Assembly: GCF_000002875.2 (NCBI RefSeq)
Contig: NC_009419.2
Span: forward strand, 366,433 to 430,432
Length of the DNA: 64,000 nt
Source of the DNA: Leishmania infantum JPCM5
Lineage: Eukaryota; Euglenozoa; Kinetoplastea; Trypanosomatida; Trypanosomatidae
Direction: 5' to 3'
Shown here: positions 1-9,646 of the stretch, in pieces
Numbering within the stretch: position 1 is the stretch's first letter
How the letters are laid out: the number at the start of each line of letters is the position of its first letter
Translations under genes and position numbers: made by a program
Notes under the pieces: model-generated
What the model saw: the letters and a program-made list of their open reading frames with translations, nothing else
The model's database searches: none
What the model was told of the DNA's origin: nothing

Positions 1-3000
1 GCACCGCTGGTGCACAAGCTGCGCGATGCCGCTCGCCGGCAGGACTCCGCCGAGGGGGACTTCGCCATCTCTGCGGAGGAGGCGGGGCGTTTCACCCTGA
101 CGAACAGCTTTGCCATCGACATCAAAGAAGGCACCATCGCGCGCAAGCACGAAGATGCGATGCTAGACCTGGGTGGCCTGAACAAGGGCTACACCGTCGA
201 CTGCGTGGTGGATCGTCTGAATGCAGCCAACTTCGCCGACGTGCTGTTCGAGTGGGGCGGCGACTGCCGCGCCTCGGGTGTGAATGTGCAGCGCCAGCCG
301 TGGGCAGTCGGCGTTGTGCGTCCGCCATCGGTCGACGAGGTCGTCGCGGCTGCCAAGTCCGGCAAGTCGGTGACAATGAATGCCCACAGCCTTGGGGATC
401 ACACGGATGAACCGGCGCAGTCGACGTCGGCCGCCGACGGGGCGGCCAAGGCTGAGCACAAGGCGCTCCTGCGCGTCATGTCGCTCAGCAATGAGGCACT
501 CTGCACGAGCGGCGACTACGAGAACGTGCTCTTCGCCAACGCGCTTGGATGCGCTCTCTCGAGCACATACGACTGGCGTCGCCGCTGCCTCATTGAGCCC
601 TGCCGGAACGAACTGGCCCAGGTTAGCATCAAATGCTACTCGTGTCTGTACGCCGACGCACTCGCCACCGCGAGCTTCGTGAAGCGCGACCCCGTGCGCG
701 TGCGGTACATGCTCGAGCACTACCGCCACGATTACAACCGCGTGACCGACTACGCCGCCTACACGCGCGAGGGGGAGCGGCTGGCGCACATGTACGAGAT
801 CGCGCATGAGAGCCCGGCCTGTCGGATAGAGCGCATTGCCGGCTCGCTGCCAGCGCGTGTTGTTGTGATCGGCGGCGGCCTTGCTGGTTGCGCGGCCGCC
901 ATTGAGGCAGCCAGCTGCGGCGCTACCGTCATTCTCCTGGAGAAGGAAGCCCGGCTGGGTGGCAATAGCGCCAAGGCCACCTCTGGCATCAACGGCTGGG
1001 GCACCCGCACGCAGGCGGTGAATCACGTCCTCGATAACTGCAAGTTTTTTGAGCGAGACACGTTCCTCTCCGGCAAGGGTGGCCACTGCGACCCTGGACT
1101 CGTGCGCACCCTCTCTGTAAAATCCGCTGAAGCGATTAGCTGGCTCGAGTCCTTCGGCATCCCGCTAACCGTCCTCTACCAGCTTGGTGGCGCGAGCCGC
1201 AGGCGCTGCCATCGCGCGCCGGATCAGAAAGACGGCACTCCGGTGCCCGTTGGCTTCACGATCATGCGTCACCTCGAGGACTACATCCGCACCAAGCTGC
1301 AAGGCAAGGTGACGATCTTGAACGAGATGGCGGTGGTGAGCCTCATGCACGACGTGAGCGCGATGCCGGACGGAAACCGCGAGATTCGCGTGCACGGTGT
1401 CCGCTACAAGTCGATGACCGATGCGTCGGGGACGGTTATGGATCTGCCGGCGGACGCCGTCGTGCTTGCCACCGGCGGCTTCTCGAACGACCACACGCCC
1501 AACTCGCTGCTGCGTGAGTACGCGCCAAACGTGTACGGCACCCCCACCACCAACGGCACGTTCGCCACCGGCGACGGTGTGAAGATGGCGCGCAAGCTGG
1601 GCGCCACGCTGGTAGACATGGACAAGGTGCAGCTGCACCCGACCGGTCTCATTGACCCCAAGGACCCGTCGAATCGCACCAAGTACCTTGGCCCCGAGGC
1701 GCTGCGCGGCTCCGGCGGCATCCTGCTGAACAAGAACGGCGAGCGCTTCGTGAACGAGCTGGACCTGCGCTCCGTCGTGTCGCAGGCGATTATCGCGCAG
1801 GACAACGAGTACCCGAACTCGGGTGGCAGCAAGTTCGCATACTGCGTGCTGAGCGAGGAGGCAGCGACGCTCTTCGGCAAGAACTCCCTCACGTACTACT
1901 GGAAGTCGCAGGGTCTGTTCACCCGTGTGGATGACATGAAGGCGCTCGCCGAGCTCATCGGCTGCTCGGTTGAAAGCCTGCATCGAACCCTCGAGACATA
2001 CGAGCGCCAGAGCACGGGGAAGAAGGCCTGCCCGCGGACTGGCAAGCTCGTGTTCCCCAGTGTGGTGGGCACCAAGGGGCCCTATTACGTGGCGTACGTC
2101 ACACCGTCGATCCACTACACCATGGGCGGCTGCTTCATCTCTCCGGCGGCGGAGCTGCTCATGGAAGATCACTCCGTCAACATATTCGAAGACATGCATC
2201 CCATTCTTGGCCTCTTCGGTGCAGGTGAGGTAACCGGCGGCGTGCACGGCCGCAACCGTCTCGGCGGCAACTCTCTGCTGGAGTGCGTCGTGTTCGGCAA
2301 GATCGCTGGCGACCGCGCGGCCACAATTCTGCAGAAGGAGAAGCACGGGCTCCGCAAGGATAAGTGGGTGCCGGTGGTGGTGCGGGAGTCGAGGGCGAGT
2401 GATCAGTTCGGTGTTGGCTCGCGCGTGCTGCGCTTCAACCTGCCCGGCGCGACGCAGACATCCGGATTGACCGTTGGCGAGTTCATCGGTATCCGCGGTG
2501 ACTGGGACGGCCAGCAATTGATTGGCTACTACAGCCCCATCAACATGCCCGACGACAAGGGCCGCATCTCGATTCTGGCGCGTGGTGACAAGGGCAACCT
2601 GCAGGAGTGGATCTCGTCCATGCGTCCTGGCGACTCGGTCGAAATGAAGGCCTGCGGCGGTCTCCGTATCGAGCTCAAGCCCCACCAGAAGCAGATGGTG
2701 TACCGTAAGACGGTCATTCGGAAACTGGGCCTCATCGCCGGCGGCTCCGGTGTGGCGCCGATGCTGCAGATTATTAAGGCCGCGCTCAACCGCCCATACG
2801 TGGACAGCATCGAGACGATCCGCCTCGTGTACGCTGCCGAGGACGAGTATGAGCTGACCTACCGCTCGCTGCTGAAGCAATACCGCGCCGACAACCCGGA
2901 CAAGTTCGACTGCGGCTTCGTGCTGAATAACCCTCCTGAAGGCTGGACAGAGGGTGTGGGCTACGTCGACCGTGCCACGCTGCAGAGCCTTCTCCCGCCT

Positions 3001-3129
3001 CCGTCGAAGGGCCTGCTCGTGGCCATTTGCGGCCCGCCGGTGATGCAGCGCTCCGTCGTGGCGGACCTGCTGGCACTAGGCTATAACGCCGAAATGGTGC
3101 GCACGGTGGATGAGGATGGCGCGCTCTAG
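1..3129 (+). CDS. NADH-dependent fumarate reductase, 5'-truncated by the window edge
   Basis: The reading frame is open from base 1, so the N-terminus lies outside the window; 1042 codons are visible. Three domains occur in order. The first is an ApbE-like flavin-transferase domain (about residues 1-275, with DLGGLNKGY). The second is a fumarate reductase flavoprotein domain (about 285-790), with the FAD-binding GGGLAG, the HPTGL and NGERFVNEL segments, IHYTMGG, and HGRNRLGGN carrying the expected active-site His and Arg. The third is a cytochrome b5 reductase-like FAD/NAD domain (about 800-1042), with YYSPIN, AGGSGVAPM and CGPPVM. This architecture is the trypanosomatid soluble NADH:fumarate oxidoreductase, which reduces fumarate to succinate and reoxidises NADH. 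The C-terminus reads DEDGAL and is not a canonical PTS1, so this paralogue is less likely to be the glycosomal isoform (inference). Confidence 0.96.
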   Translation, partial: APLVHKLRDAARRQDSAEGDFAISAEEAGRFTLTNSFAIDIKEGTIARKHEDAMLDLGGLNKGYTVDCVVDRLNAANFADVLFEWGGDCRASGVNVQRQPWAVGVVRPPSVDEVVAAAKSGKSVTMNAHSLGDHTDEPAQSTSAADGAAKAEHKALLRVMSLSNEALCTSGDYENVLFANALGCALSSTYDWRRRCLIEPCRNELAQVSIKCYSCLYADALATASFVKRDPVRVRYMLEHYRHDYNRVTDYAAYTREGERLAHMYEIAHESPACRIERIAGSLPARVVVIGGGLAGCAAAIEAASCGATVILLEKEARLGGNSAKATSGINGWGTRTQAVNHVLDNCKFFERDTFLSGKGGHCDPGLVRTLSVKSAEAISWLESFGIPLTVLYQLGGASRRRCHRAPDQKDGTPVPVGFTIMRHLEDYIRTKLQGKVTILNEMAVVSLMHDVSAMPDGNREIRVHGVRYKSMTDASGTVMDLPADAVVLATGGFSNDHTPNSLLREYAPNVYGTPTTNGTFATGDGVKMARKLGATLVDMDKVQLHPTGLIDPKDPSNRTKYLGPEALRGSGGILLNKNGERFVNELDLRSVVSQAIIAQDNEYPNSGGSKFAYCVLSEEAATLFGKNSLTYYWKSQGLFTRVDDMKALAELIGCSVESLHRTLETYERQSTGKKACPRTGKLVFPSVVGTKGPYYVAYVTPSIHYTMGGCFISPAAELLMEDHSVNIFEDMHPILGLFGAGEVTGGVHGRNRLGGNSLLECVVFGKIAGDRAATILQKEKHGLRKDKWVPVVVRESRASDQFGVGSRVLRFNLPGATQTSGLTVGEFIGIRGDWDGQQLIGYYSPINMPDDKGRISILARGDKGNLQEWISSMRPGDSVEMKACGGLRIELKPHQKQMVYRKTVIRKLGLIAGGSGVAPMLQIIKAALNRPYVDSIETIRLVYAAEDEYELTYRSLLKQYRADNPDKFDCGFVLNNPPEGWTEGVGYVDRATLQSLLPPPSKGLLVAICGPPVMQRSVVADLLALGYNAEMVRTVDEDGAL

Positions 3130-3921
3130 GCAGTCGGCCAAATGACTCCTTGTTGCTGCGATGGTCACACAACCCCCTGCACACATTTGTGTGTGTGTGT
3201 GTAAACACTCTGCCTCAGCGCAGGCTGGGAGGCCTGTGATGCCCCCCAGGTAGGCGCCTCTCCCTCTCCGTGACGTGCGTGCACGCGTGCCAGACTGCGG
3301 ATGTGACAGACATCTTTGTGATCTTCATTGGCCGGCATGTTCTATTAGCTTGTTCTGGTCTCTGTGTGGCACGCTCGTGACGAAATTTGTTTCCCTTGTC
3401 TCGCGATGCTACTGTCTGTCTCCCCATCCACTGTCACGCATCCCAAGCGAAAGAAGATTTGCACGAGCACATGCACACACATACGCACGCAGCTGGCCCA
3501 CAACCGACGTTGACGTCGTCCAAATTGTATGCAGCCTGCCAGCAAGCATGCGCAGTGAACACCTTCAGCGACTTTGCTACCCTCTGCCTCCTCAACCCTT
3601 TACCGTCTTTGTGTACTCTCCCTCCCGTTGCACCCGCTCTTCCACCTTCCCTGACCGCCACTATACCGTCATTGTGCGCCGTCTCACACACACACACACA
3701 CACGCCCTCTTCCTTGCAACCCAGCATGGAGTGAGTTCGAAAATCGCGCGCACACACACACACACGACAGGCAACCCCGCGCTGTACGGTACATGCGGCA
3801 CGGAGTCACAAAGAACTACGCCACAGCACCGCCTGTCAAGTAGCATCTGCCCTCCCTCCCTCCCTCACTTTACGACCAAAACGCGCGCGCACGACGACCT
3901 CCTTGCGTGTGCCGGATCAAA
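3130..3921. other. Intergenic region with TG/CA microsatellites
   Basis: No convincing gene is present. The stretch holds a short TG run (about 3189-3202), CA runs near 3685-3703 and 3751-3766, and pyrimidine-rich sequence before the next start. It is expected to contain the fumarate reductase 3' UTR and the splice acceptor of the next gene. Confidence 0.7.
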
Positions 3922-5199
3922 ATGGAGGTCACTCACATTATCGCTGTGGTGTTTTTCAACAGGGTTGCCTTGCAGTATGCCTTGTGGGCGGCCATCCTGC
4001 TCGCCCCGCTCTATGCGTTTGCGCTGAAGCCTCTCGTCCGATGCTGCCGACAGTGTGCAGCGATGAAGGCCGCAACACGTTCTGCGGAGAGAACGGCTTT
4101 ACAACCACCAGCAGCTAGCAAGCTTCATGGCACCCCTGTGCGGCTCTCCGCGGCCGGATCGAAAGGATTCCTCTCGCCCGCGTCTGTTGGGGCCACACAG
4201 GCATCTTTCATGCCTATCGTCGCCACCGCCGCGACAGTGACACCGTCTTATCAGGCGCGCAGTCGCAGCAGCATCGGTGCGCAGGTGGCTCCTCTCGGGC
4301 CCCATGACTCGACGCCAAACGGGCATGGTTCAACGTGCTCGCTAGAAGTCACGGGAACAGCGCTGACGCTGGAGGAGGTGGGGTGTCGCTCGGTGACACA
4401 GCGCTTCGTGTCGGCGCTGTGCCGGCACGTGCGGCAACGTGGCTCAGCCCTCTTCAAGAGTCGCGACAGCACCTTGCGCGCAGCCCTGCAGTCGGGCGAG
4501 TTGTATCTCCACCGCCACTCCTCGCTGCATCTGCCAAGCCAGAACTACTTTTCTCACAGCCTGCAGGAGAAGTATGACAAACTCAACACCACCGACGCCT
4601 CCTTGGAGGCGCTCTACGTACGGCCTGCGTTCCAGGAGTGGTATGCGGCAAATCGTGAGCAGCTCCTGCGCGACATGCAACTTCGCGAGGCATTCGCCAA
4701 ATGGTGCAACGTCGCGACGGCCTTTGTGCTCCTTGTGGCCTTGTTGCTGCTTCCAGCATACAGTTTCAGCATGCAGACCAACGCCATGCAGTGGGTGTCG
4801 CCCTTGGCATCCGTTGACGACGAGGCCGCTGTCGCCGCCGCCCCTCTGGCGCAGCTTTTGGCCACACGTCTGCGCTACATCCAGTCCCGGGAGTTGGCGC
4901 CTCGGATCGCCACCAGTACGACGCTGTCCTCCTCTCGCCGTCGCGCCGACGCCATTGCCATGGCTACTAACGCGGTAAAGGCCGCGGAGTACGTAAGCGT
5001 TGTGGCTGCCGCGTGCGCACTCGTGACGAGTTGCTTTATGCCGCGCGAGAGCTGCACCACCGCGTCTGTCGCGCTCGTGTCGTTTCTCCTCCTCGTGATG
5101 GAGTCAGCGCTGGTGCCGAAGGCGGCGGTGAAGCTGGGGCTGGGGTTTCTCGTTGTGTTCACGATCGTCGCGATGAGCGTTTGTCGCGCCGCTGTGTAG
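3922..5199 (+). CDS. Unrecognised multi-spanning membrane protein, 425 aa
   Basis: The ATG at 3922 is the first in the frame. The product begins MEVTHIIAVVFFNR and has a hydrophobic segment at about residues 8-37. A polar, Ser/Ala-rich region of about 200 residues follows, with a possible globular part that contains NYFSHSLQEKYDKLN and a Trp/Tyr-containing segment. There is a further hydrophobic segment near 267-285 (FVLLVALLLLPAYSF) and two or three more at the C-terminus (about 358-425). I recognise no family or motif. Its neighbours do not suggest a function. Membrane location is inferred from the hydrophobic segments only. Confidence 0.82.
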   Translation: MEVTHIIAVVFFNRVALQYALWAAILLAPLYAFALKPLVRCCRQCAAMKAATRSAERTALQPPAASKLHGTPVRLSAAGSKGFLSPASVGATQASFMPIVATAATVTPSYQARSRSSIGAQVAPLGPHDSTPNGHGSTCSLEVTGTALTLEEVGCRSVTQRFVSALCRHVRQRGSALFKSRDSTLRAALQSGELYLHRHSSLHLPSQNYFSHSLQEKYDKLNTTDASLEALYVRPAFQEWYAANREQLLRDMQLREAFAKWCNVATAFVLLVALLLLPAYSFSMQTNAMQWVSPLASVDDEAAVAAAPLAQLLATRLRYIQSRELAPRIATSTTLSSSRRRADAIAMATNAVKAAEYVSVVAAACALVTSCFMPRESCTTASVALVSFLLLVMESALVPKAAVKLGLGFLVVFTIVAMSVCRAAV

Positions 5200-5928
5200 C
5201 AATGTGTTCTTATGAAAAAGAATTTGAGCGGTACGGAAAAAAAAAAGCGTTGCAGTCTCAGCGCTGCTGACCAGCTCTTGTGCGCGCTGGTGTGCACTGC
5301 CCATCTGTGTTCCGCTTCTTGCTCCCGGCATGCGTGTGTGTGTGTGTGTGGTGTGTGAAATCTTGGCTGTTCCTTGGTGTGTGTCTCGTGTACTGTGTGC
5401 TCACTTCCGACCATGCCTCGGCGCCACCCGCTAACGCACGTGCCACAGCCGGCATTGCACGGGGAAGTGGGGGGAGGTACATGCGAAGGTGCATCGGAGA
5501 GAAAACTGGATGGGGTGTACGCTTCCACACAACGCTCGCCACACGTGGGCGTAGATGAGGTGTAGATGAAAGCGGAAAACACCAAAAGAGGTCGGAAGGG
5601 ATGGCCGAATGCAGCACAGAGCAATCACAGGATGACAAATTCCCAGAGGTGGTGGACACAGAGAGGCGGAGGGTTTACTAGGGCACCAATGGCGCGGGCT
5701 GATTTGCCCCCCTCCCTCCTCAAAACACTGCGGCGAGAAGAGGAAGCGAGATATTGGGCACACTCCGTTGTGCAGTGTATCTGCCAAGCACGCGCCCATG
5801 TGTGGCGCCATCCATGATGATGCGCACTTACGTCTCCACCTATTGCTCCTCTCCACATTTCTCGCCTCGCCGCTGACTCACCCAGTGGTGTTATACACCA
5901 CCGCACCCCTCCTTCTTTCTCTGTGGGT
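5200..5928. other. Intergenic region
   Basis: It contains a short TG run near 5335-5350 and an A-run at 5237-5246. The last 100 bases before 5929 are pyrimidine-rich, as expected for a trans-splicing signal. I see no gene here. Confidence 0.65.
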
Positions 5929-7800
5929 ATGGGCGTCGTTTTTAGACCAACCGGCTGCAACGCCTGTATCATGGATCACAATTTTTCAAAGTACCAATAC
6001 TTTATCAGTTGCTCCATAACCCTCCTCTACGTGGGGCTGATTGCGGCGTCTTACTTCGACATATCGACATGCCCGTACGTCTATGACCGGCCAGCGTCCT
6101 TGGCGCCGCTGAGGCTGCCGGGCGCGAAGCAAGTCTGCGGTGATGCGGCGGGCATTCGTCGCTCCCTCTTCGCCTCCCTCGCCTTGGAGGGGGGTTTCTC
6201 GTGTCACATGGTGGACATCATTGTCTGGGCCTACGTTGTCGGTCTTTTCGTCTTCATGTCGTGCAAGTACATCGCGTACCGTCTGCAAGGGCTTCACTAC
6301 TTCTTTCTCGACTACTGCTACTTCCACAACTCCGTGCTGATGTGCTTTCTGCTGTGGCGGCTCGTCGACATCCAGTGGTCGGAGCAGCCCATCATCTCGT
6401 GGTCAGCACACATGCCTTTGTCGCGATGGTTGCACGACTACGGCAGCAATGCGTCCAACTTAGCGATGAGCACCGCCGTTCACGCGGTGGATAATGAGAC
6501 GTGGTGGCGCCCAATCCTCACTGGAACGCCGATCCGCAGGGAGTCCTGGGCTCGCCTCATTGTTCCCCCAGCCGCTCGCAATTACCGCTTTGATGGCGTG
6601 TACCTGCCGATCTCGTTCGAGATCCTCACGTGCGGCTACGTGGTGGCCCATCTAACGGAAGCCGAGGTCATCTCATCCTTCATGTTCTTCTTCACGCTAT
6701 TGGCCGGCACCTTCGGCCCCATACTCGGGGCGATCCTCATGTGGCGCAATGCGCTCTTGTTCCACTCCTTCGATCGCATGTCGTCTTGCTACCTCCACCT
6801 GGCACCCGGCATCGTGCAGAGCCTGCTGCTGCACCGCCTGTTCACATCGGCGCGGCGTGAGATCGAGAGCCTGGATCCCGGGCGGCTCTACGAGAACGTC
6901 ACCGGGATCGCCAAGCAGCTCAACGTCTCCGTTGGCAGCCTGCTGCCGGGCGTGCACACGCTCATGTACAACATGAGTGACGTGTCAACAGCAGCGGCAG
7001 ACAATGTTACGAAGGTGGGCAGCACGCATCGCGGCCCGGCGCGGCTGATCTCGTCCGTCTATTCGACCCTCACAGCGAAGCAGCAGCAACTGCGGTTCAC
7101 TCAGTACGCTGCCACGCACCAGCTTGAGGCCCTCTGCGGCTACGGCACCCTCTGCTACGACCTGCGGCGCGCCGTCACCTACGGCAACCTGCTGCGGCTG
7201 CATTTTATCATGTTTTGTGTCTGGCAGGTCTTCTACCACACCTTCAACGAGTGGCGCAGGCACGCGCGCGAGCAGTGGTGGAAGAAGCGCCTGGCGAAGC
7301 TCGAGAGGCAGCAAAGAGAATTCGTGCAGCTCACCAGTGCCACGGAGACGGGCGCGGAGCCGCTGCACTCGGCTGCCGTGATGAGCGAGGGTGGCGGCGG
7401 CAGCCCGGCCGAGCGCATGACCTCGTATAAATGGATGATGGCGCACCCACCTGGTGGTCGCAAGGGTATTCTCGCACGCTTTGTCCTGCTGTTTGGTGAG
7501 GGTCGTCTGCCCACCACGGTCATGTTCCAAGTGGCGCAGTGGCTTCTCCACATGTTCTTCTTCACCTGCAGCTACCCCTTCATCCACTTTTGCTTCCACT
7601 ACATGCTGAGCGCGTGGCCGCTGATGATGTTGGTGCTGGCGTTTGCGCTCCTGTGCGTGTACAACGCAGCGTGCGTGAACCACAAGTGGATCTCGAAGCT
7701 GCAGCAGACGGCGTCAAAAAGAATGGAAGCGGGGTGGCAGGAACAGCCCACCAAGTCGATGGCACAGGCCACCAATACAGCAACAGCAAAGAAGGCGTGA
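5929..7800 (+). CDS. Probable glycerophosphocholine acyltransferase (GPC1 / DUF2838 family)
   Basis: The 623-aa product is a polytopic membrane protein. Hallmarks of the GPC1 family are visible. HYFFLDYCYFHN at about residue 121 precedes a membrane segment, and GPILGAILMWRN followed by LLFHSFDRMSSCYLHLAPG at about 262-292 matches the family's GP..WAI..WRNSL.FHS.D pattern. The aromatic WQVFYHTFNEW at about 435 is a late conserved block. In yeast, Gpc1 acylates glycerophosphocholine with acyl-CoA to give lysophosphatidylcholine, which feeds phosphatidylcholine remodelling. The protein is longer than the roughly 430-aa yeast enzyme, mainly through hydrophilic insertions at about 165-230 and 300-395 and around 470-520. 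The C-terminus has two further membrane segments (about 528-582). An alternative start is ATG 5971 (MDHNFSKYQYF). The family call is by motif recognition, not alignment. Confidence 0.8.
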   Translation: MGVVFRPTGCNACIMDHNFSKYQYFISCSITLLYVGLIAASYFDISTCPYVYDRPASLAPLRLPGAKQVCGDAAGIRRSLFASLALEGGFSCHMVDIIVWAYVVGLFVFMSCKYIAYRLQGLHYFFLDYCYFHNSVLMCFLLWRLVDIQWSEQPIISWSAHMPLSRWLHDYGSNASNLAMSTAVHAVDNETWWRPILTGTPIRRESWARLIVPPAARNYRFDGVYLPISFEILTCGYVVAHLTEAEVISSFMFFFTLLAGTFGPILGAILMWRNALLFHSFDRMSSCYLHLAPGIVQSLLLHRLFTSARREIESLDPGRLYENVTGIAKQLNVSVGSLLPGVHTLMYNMSDVSTAAADNVTKVGSTHRGPARLISSVYSTLTAKQQQLRFTQYAATHQLEALCGYGTLCYDLRRAVTYGNLLRLHFIMFCVWQVFYHTFNEWRRHAREQWWKKRLAKLERQQREFVQLTSATETGAEPLHSAAVMSEGGGGSPAERMTSYKWMMAHPPGGRKGILARFVLLFGEGRLPTTVMFQVAQWLLHMFFFTCSYPFIHFCFHYMLSAWPLMMLVLAFALLCVYNAACVNHKWISKLQQTASKRMEAGWQEQPTKSMAQATNTATAKKA

Positions 7801-8359
7801 TAGCGCGCGCGCGCCGCCGTGAGAGAAGCGGTATCCGTATGTCTGCATGTTTCTGTGGCCACCCCCACCCCATGTGCATGTAAGCACTTGGGATTTACTG
7901 TCCCCCTTCTATTGTCGCGTTTTCCTCAAGGGATAGCGTGTTTCTCTCAGCAGTGAATGGAGTTTGCTGAGGTGCTCCGGGAGCGGCGCCGCGTCTGCCG
8001 CACTGACGGCGGCAGGCACACGTCATTCAAGGGGCAGTAGACACATCTTACAAGATGAACACAAAACGGATAGACAAGGAGAGAACGGATCACCCGCCAA
8101 AACGCACCAGCACGAAAGGTCCGTGTGTCCGCAGAACGTGTGGTACCCCCACGTTTGCAGATGAAGACCGCAGCTTTGGGCAACAGCTCCTCACTTCTTT
8201 TCAGCCTCCCCAATACGCCTTGCCTCTTCCCTCTCCACGTGCGCCCGCACTAGCAGCCCCTCCATAAGAACACAAGAGGAAATCCATCAGGGCGTTCCCT
8301 ACGTCAAGCCTGACTGGCCTCATTCGCTCATACGCGCACTCAAGATCCAAGTGCCTGTC
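7801..8359. other. Intergenic region
   Basis: There is a short GC alternation (gcgcgcgcgc) just after the stop codon and a pyrimidine tract ending near 8260 ahead of the TAN1-like gene. Nothing else is recognisable. Confidence 0.6.
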
Positions 8360-9646
8360 ATGAAGCGCAGCTACCGAGACAACAAGCCCCGCTTTCACAA
8401 GCATCGGCAGGGCAAAATGCTCCTACCGCACAACCACCTCGCTGGATTGTTCTTCACGGTGAACCCTCGCCAGGAGCCGCGCGCGCAGCGGGAGGCGCAG
8501 CTTTACCTGTCCACTCTCACCTCCGACCTGGAGGCCGCGCATGAGGCGTTCGTCAAACGCAGCCGCACAACCCCCAGCAGCGCGGACGACGACGCCGCCG
8601 GCCGCAGCAGCAACGACCAGGCCGACGTCACCGTTCCCCAGCCGTCCGCCTCGCTGTCCAGCCTTCTGGCGGCAGAGCTAGCGGCCTGTAGCGCGCACGA
8701 CACCAACGGAAACAGGTTCAACACAACAAAACGGCCGCGATCGGAGGACGATGAGGCCGACGAGGACTCGCCAGCGGACGACGGTGCTGACAGCGAGCCA
8801 GGTAGCTGCTGCTGCCGCCGCCGCCGCCGTGACACGCCGCATCGGCGCAGCGAATGGTTCGCGCCACTGGAGACTGGCTGCAAAGGGTATCTCTTCCTCA
8901 ACGTCCCGACCGTGAATGCCACCGTAACCTGCCCAACGTGCCACGCCGCCTCTAACCTCCCCGAGGCGGAAGGCGTAACGGCAGCGCCCGGGGCCGGTGG
9001 CGCAGCGCCGTCGACAACGGAGGCAGACGCGTTGCCGCCGCACACGATTGTAGTGAACCCTCTTGTCTCCCGCATCACTGAGCGCATTTTCGAAGATCTC
9101 GCCGCCAATCCCCGGCCGATCTTCCGCAACTGCTTCCGGCTAATGCCGGCCGAACTGACGTGCTGTCCCACACTAGCGGAGATGCAGACGGCGCTGCGCA
9201 AGCTGCTGTCCCTCCACTTCGCAGCAGAGACGGTCGACAGCACTGTTGCGGCAGATGACGGGGTGGACTTTGCGCAGCGCATTCTGCTGCCGTCCTGGGG
9301 TGCGGACCGGCCGCGCCGCTCGATGCACACCATTGCGCTACAGCTCACCGTCAAGAACAACACGAGCGTCGAGCAGAAGAAGGGCGCCATTGCGTCCGCG
9401 CTCACGGCCGCGATTCCCGCCAATCGCTTCATTGTTGTCGCGCAGCCGTCGCACAAGACGAAGTGCACGGTGGAGGCGACCGTCTGCATTTTCGTGGCGC
9501 ACGCAACATGCGTCATGGGCGTTCAGCGCCGTGTCACGGAGCGGCACAGCTTCAACCTGCACGCCGTCGGCGAGGACGCATTTGTCTTATCCAACGCAGT
9601 TCAAGTTTCCCCCAAGGCCGAGCAGCGCACCCTTCAGCATGAGTAG
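8360..9646 (+). CDS. THUMP-domain protein, TAN1/THUMPD1-like tRNA acetylation cofactor
   Basis: The 428-aa product starts MKRSYRDNKPRF. After a basic N-terminus and a Ser/Asp-rich, acidic spacer (about 75-165) comes LETGCKGYLFLNV (about 168-180), which corresponds to the start of the conserved TAN1 core (pattern LE.G..G.L). The THUMP region spans about 230-392 and includes FRNCFRLMPAELTC, the equivalent of the R...R..P...TC block, and ends near VMGVQRRV. TAN1/THUMPD1 binds tRNA and helps the Kre33/NAT10 acetyltransferase form N4-acetylcytidine at position 12 of tRNA-Ser and tRNA-Leu. The acidic spacer and a CxxC pair (CPTCHAAS) appear to be lineage additions. The frame contains a GTG upstream; the ATG at 8360 was chosen as the first ATG. 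Confidence 0.85.
   Translation: MKRSYRDNKPRFHKHRQGKMLLPHNHLAGLFFTVNPRQEPRAQREAQLYLSTLTSDLEAAHEAFVKRSRTTPSSADDDAAGRSSNDQADVTVPQPSASLSSLLAAELAACSAHDTNGNRFNTTKRPRSEDDEADEDSPADDGADSEPGSCCCRRRRRDTPHRRSEWFAPLETGCKGYLFLNVPTVNATVTCPTCHAASNLPEAEGVTAAPGAGGAAPSTTEADALPPHTIVVNPLVSRITERIFEDLAANPRPIFRNCFRLMPAELTCCPTLAEMQTALRKLLSLHFAAETVDSTVAADDGVDFAQRILLPSWGADRPRRSMHTIALQLTVKNNTSVEQKKGAIASALTAAIPANRFIVVAQPSHKTKCTVEATVCIFVAHATCVMGVQRRVTERHSFNLHAVGEDAFVLSNAVQVSPKAEQRTLQHE

Noticed and set aside
1165..2880. 571-codon minus-strand frame opposite fumarate reductase
   Set aside because: It is a shadow of a GC-rich + strand gene; the + frame has the full set of domain motifs.
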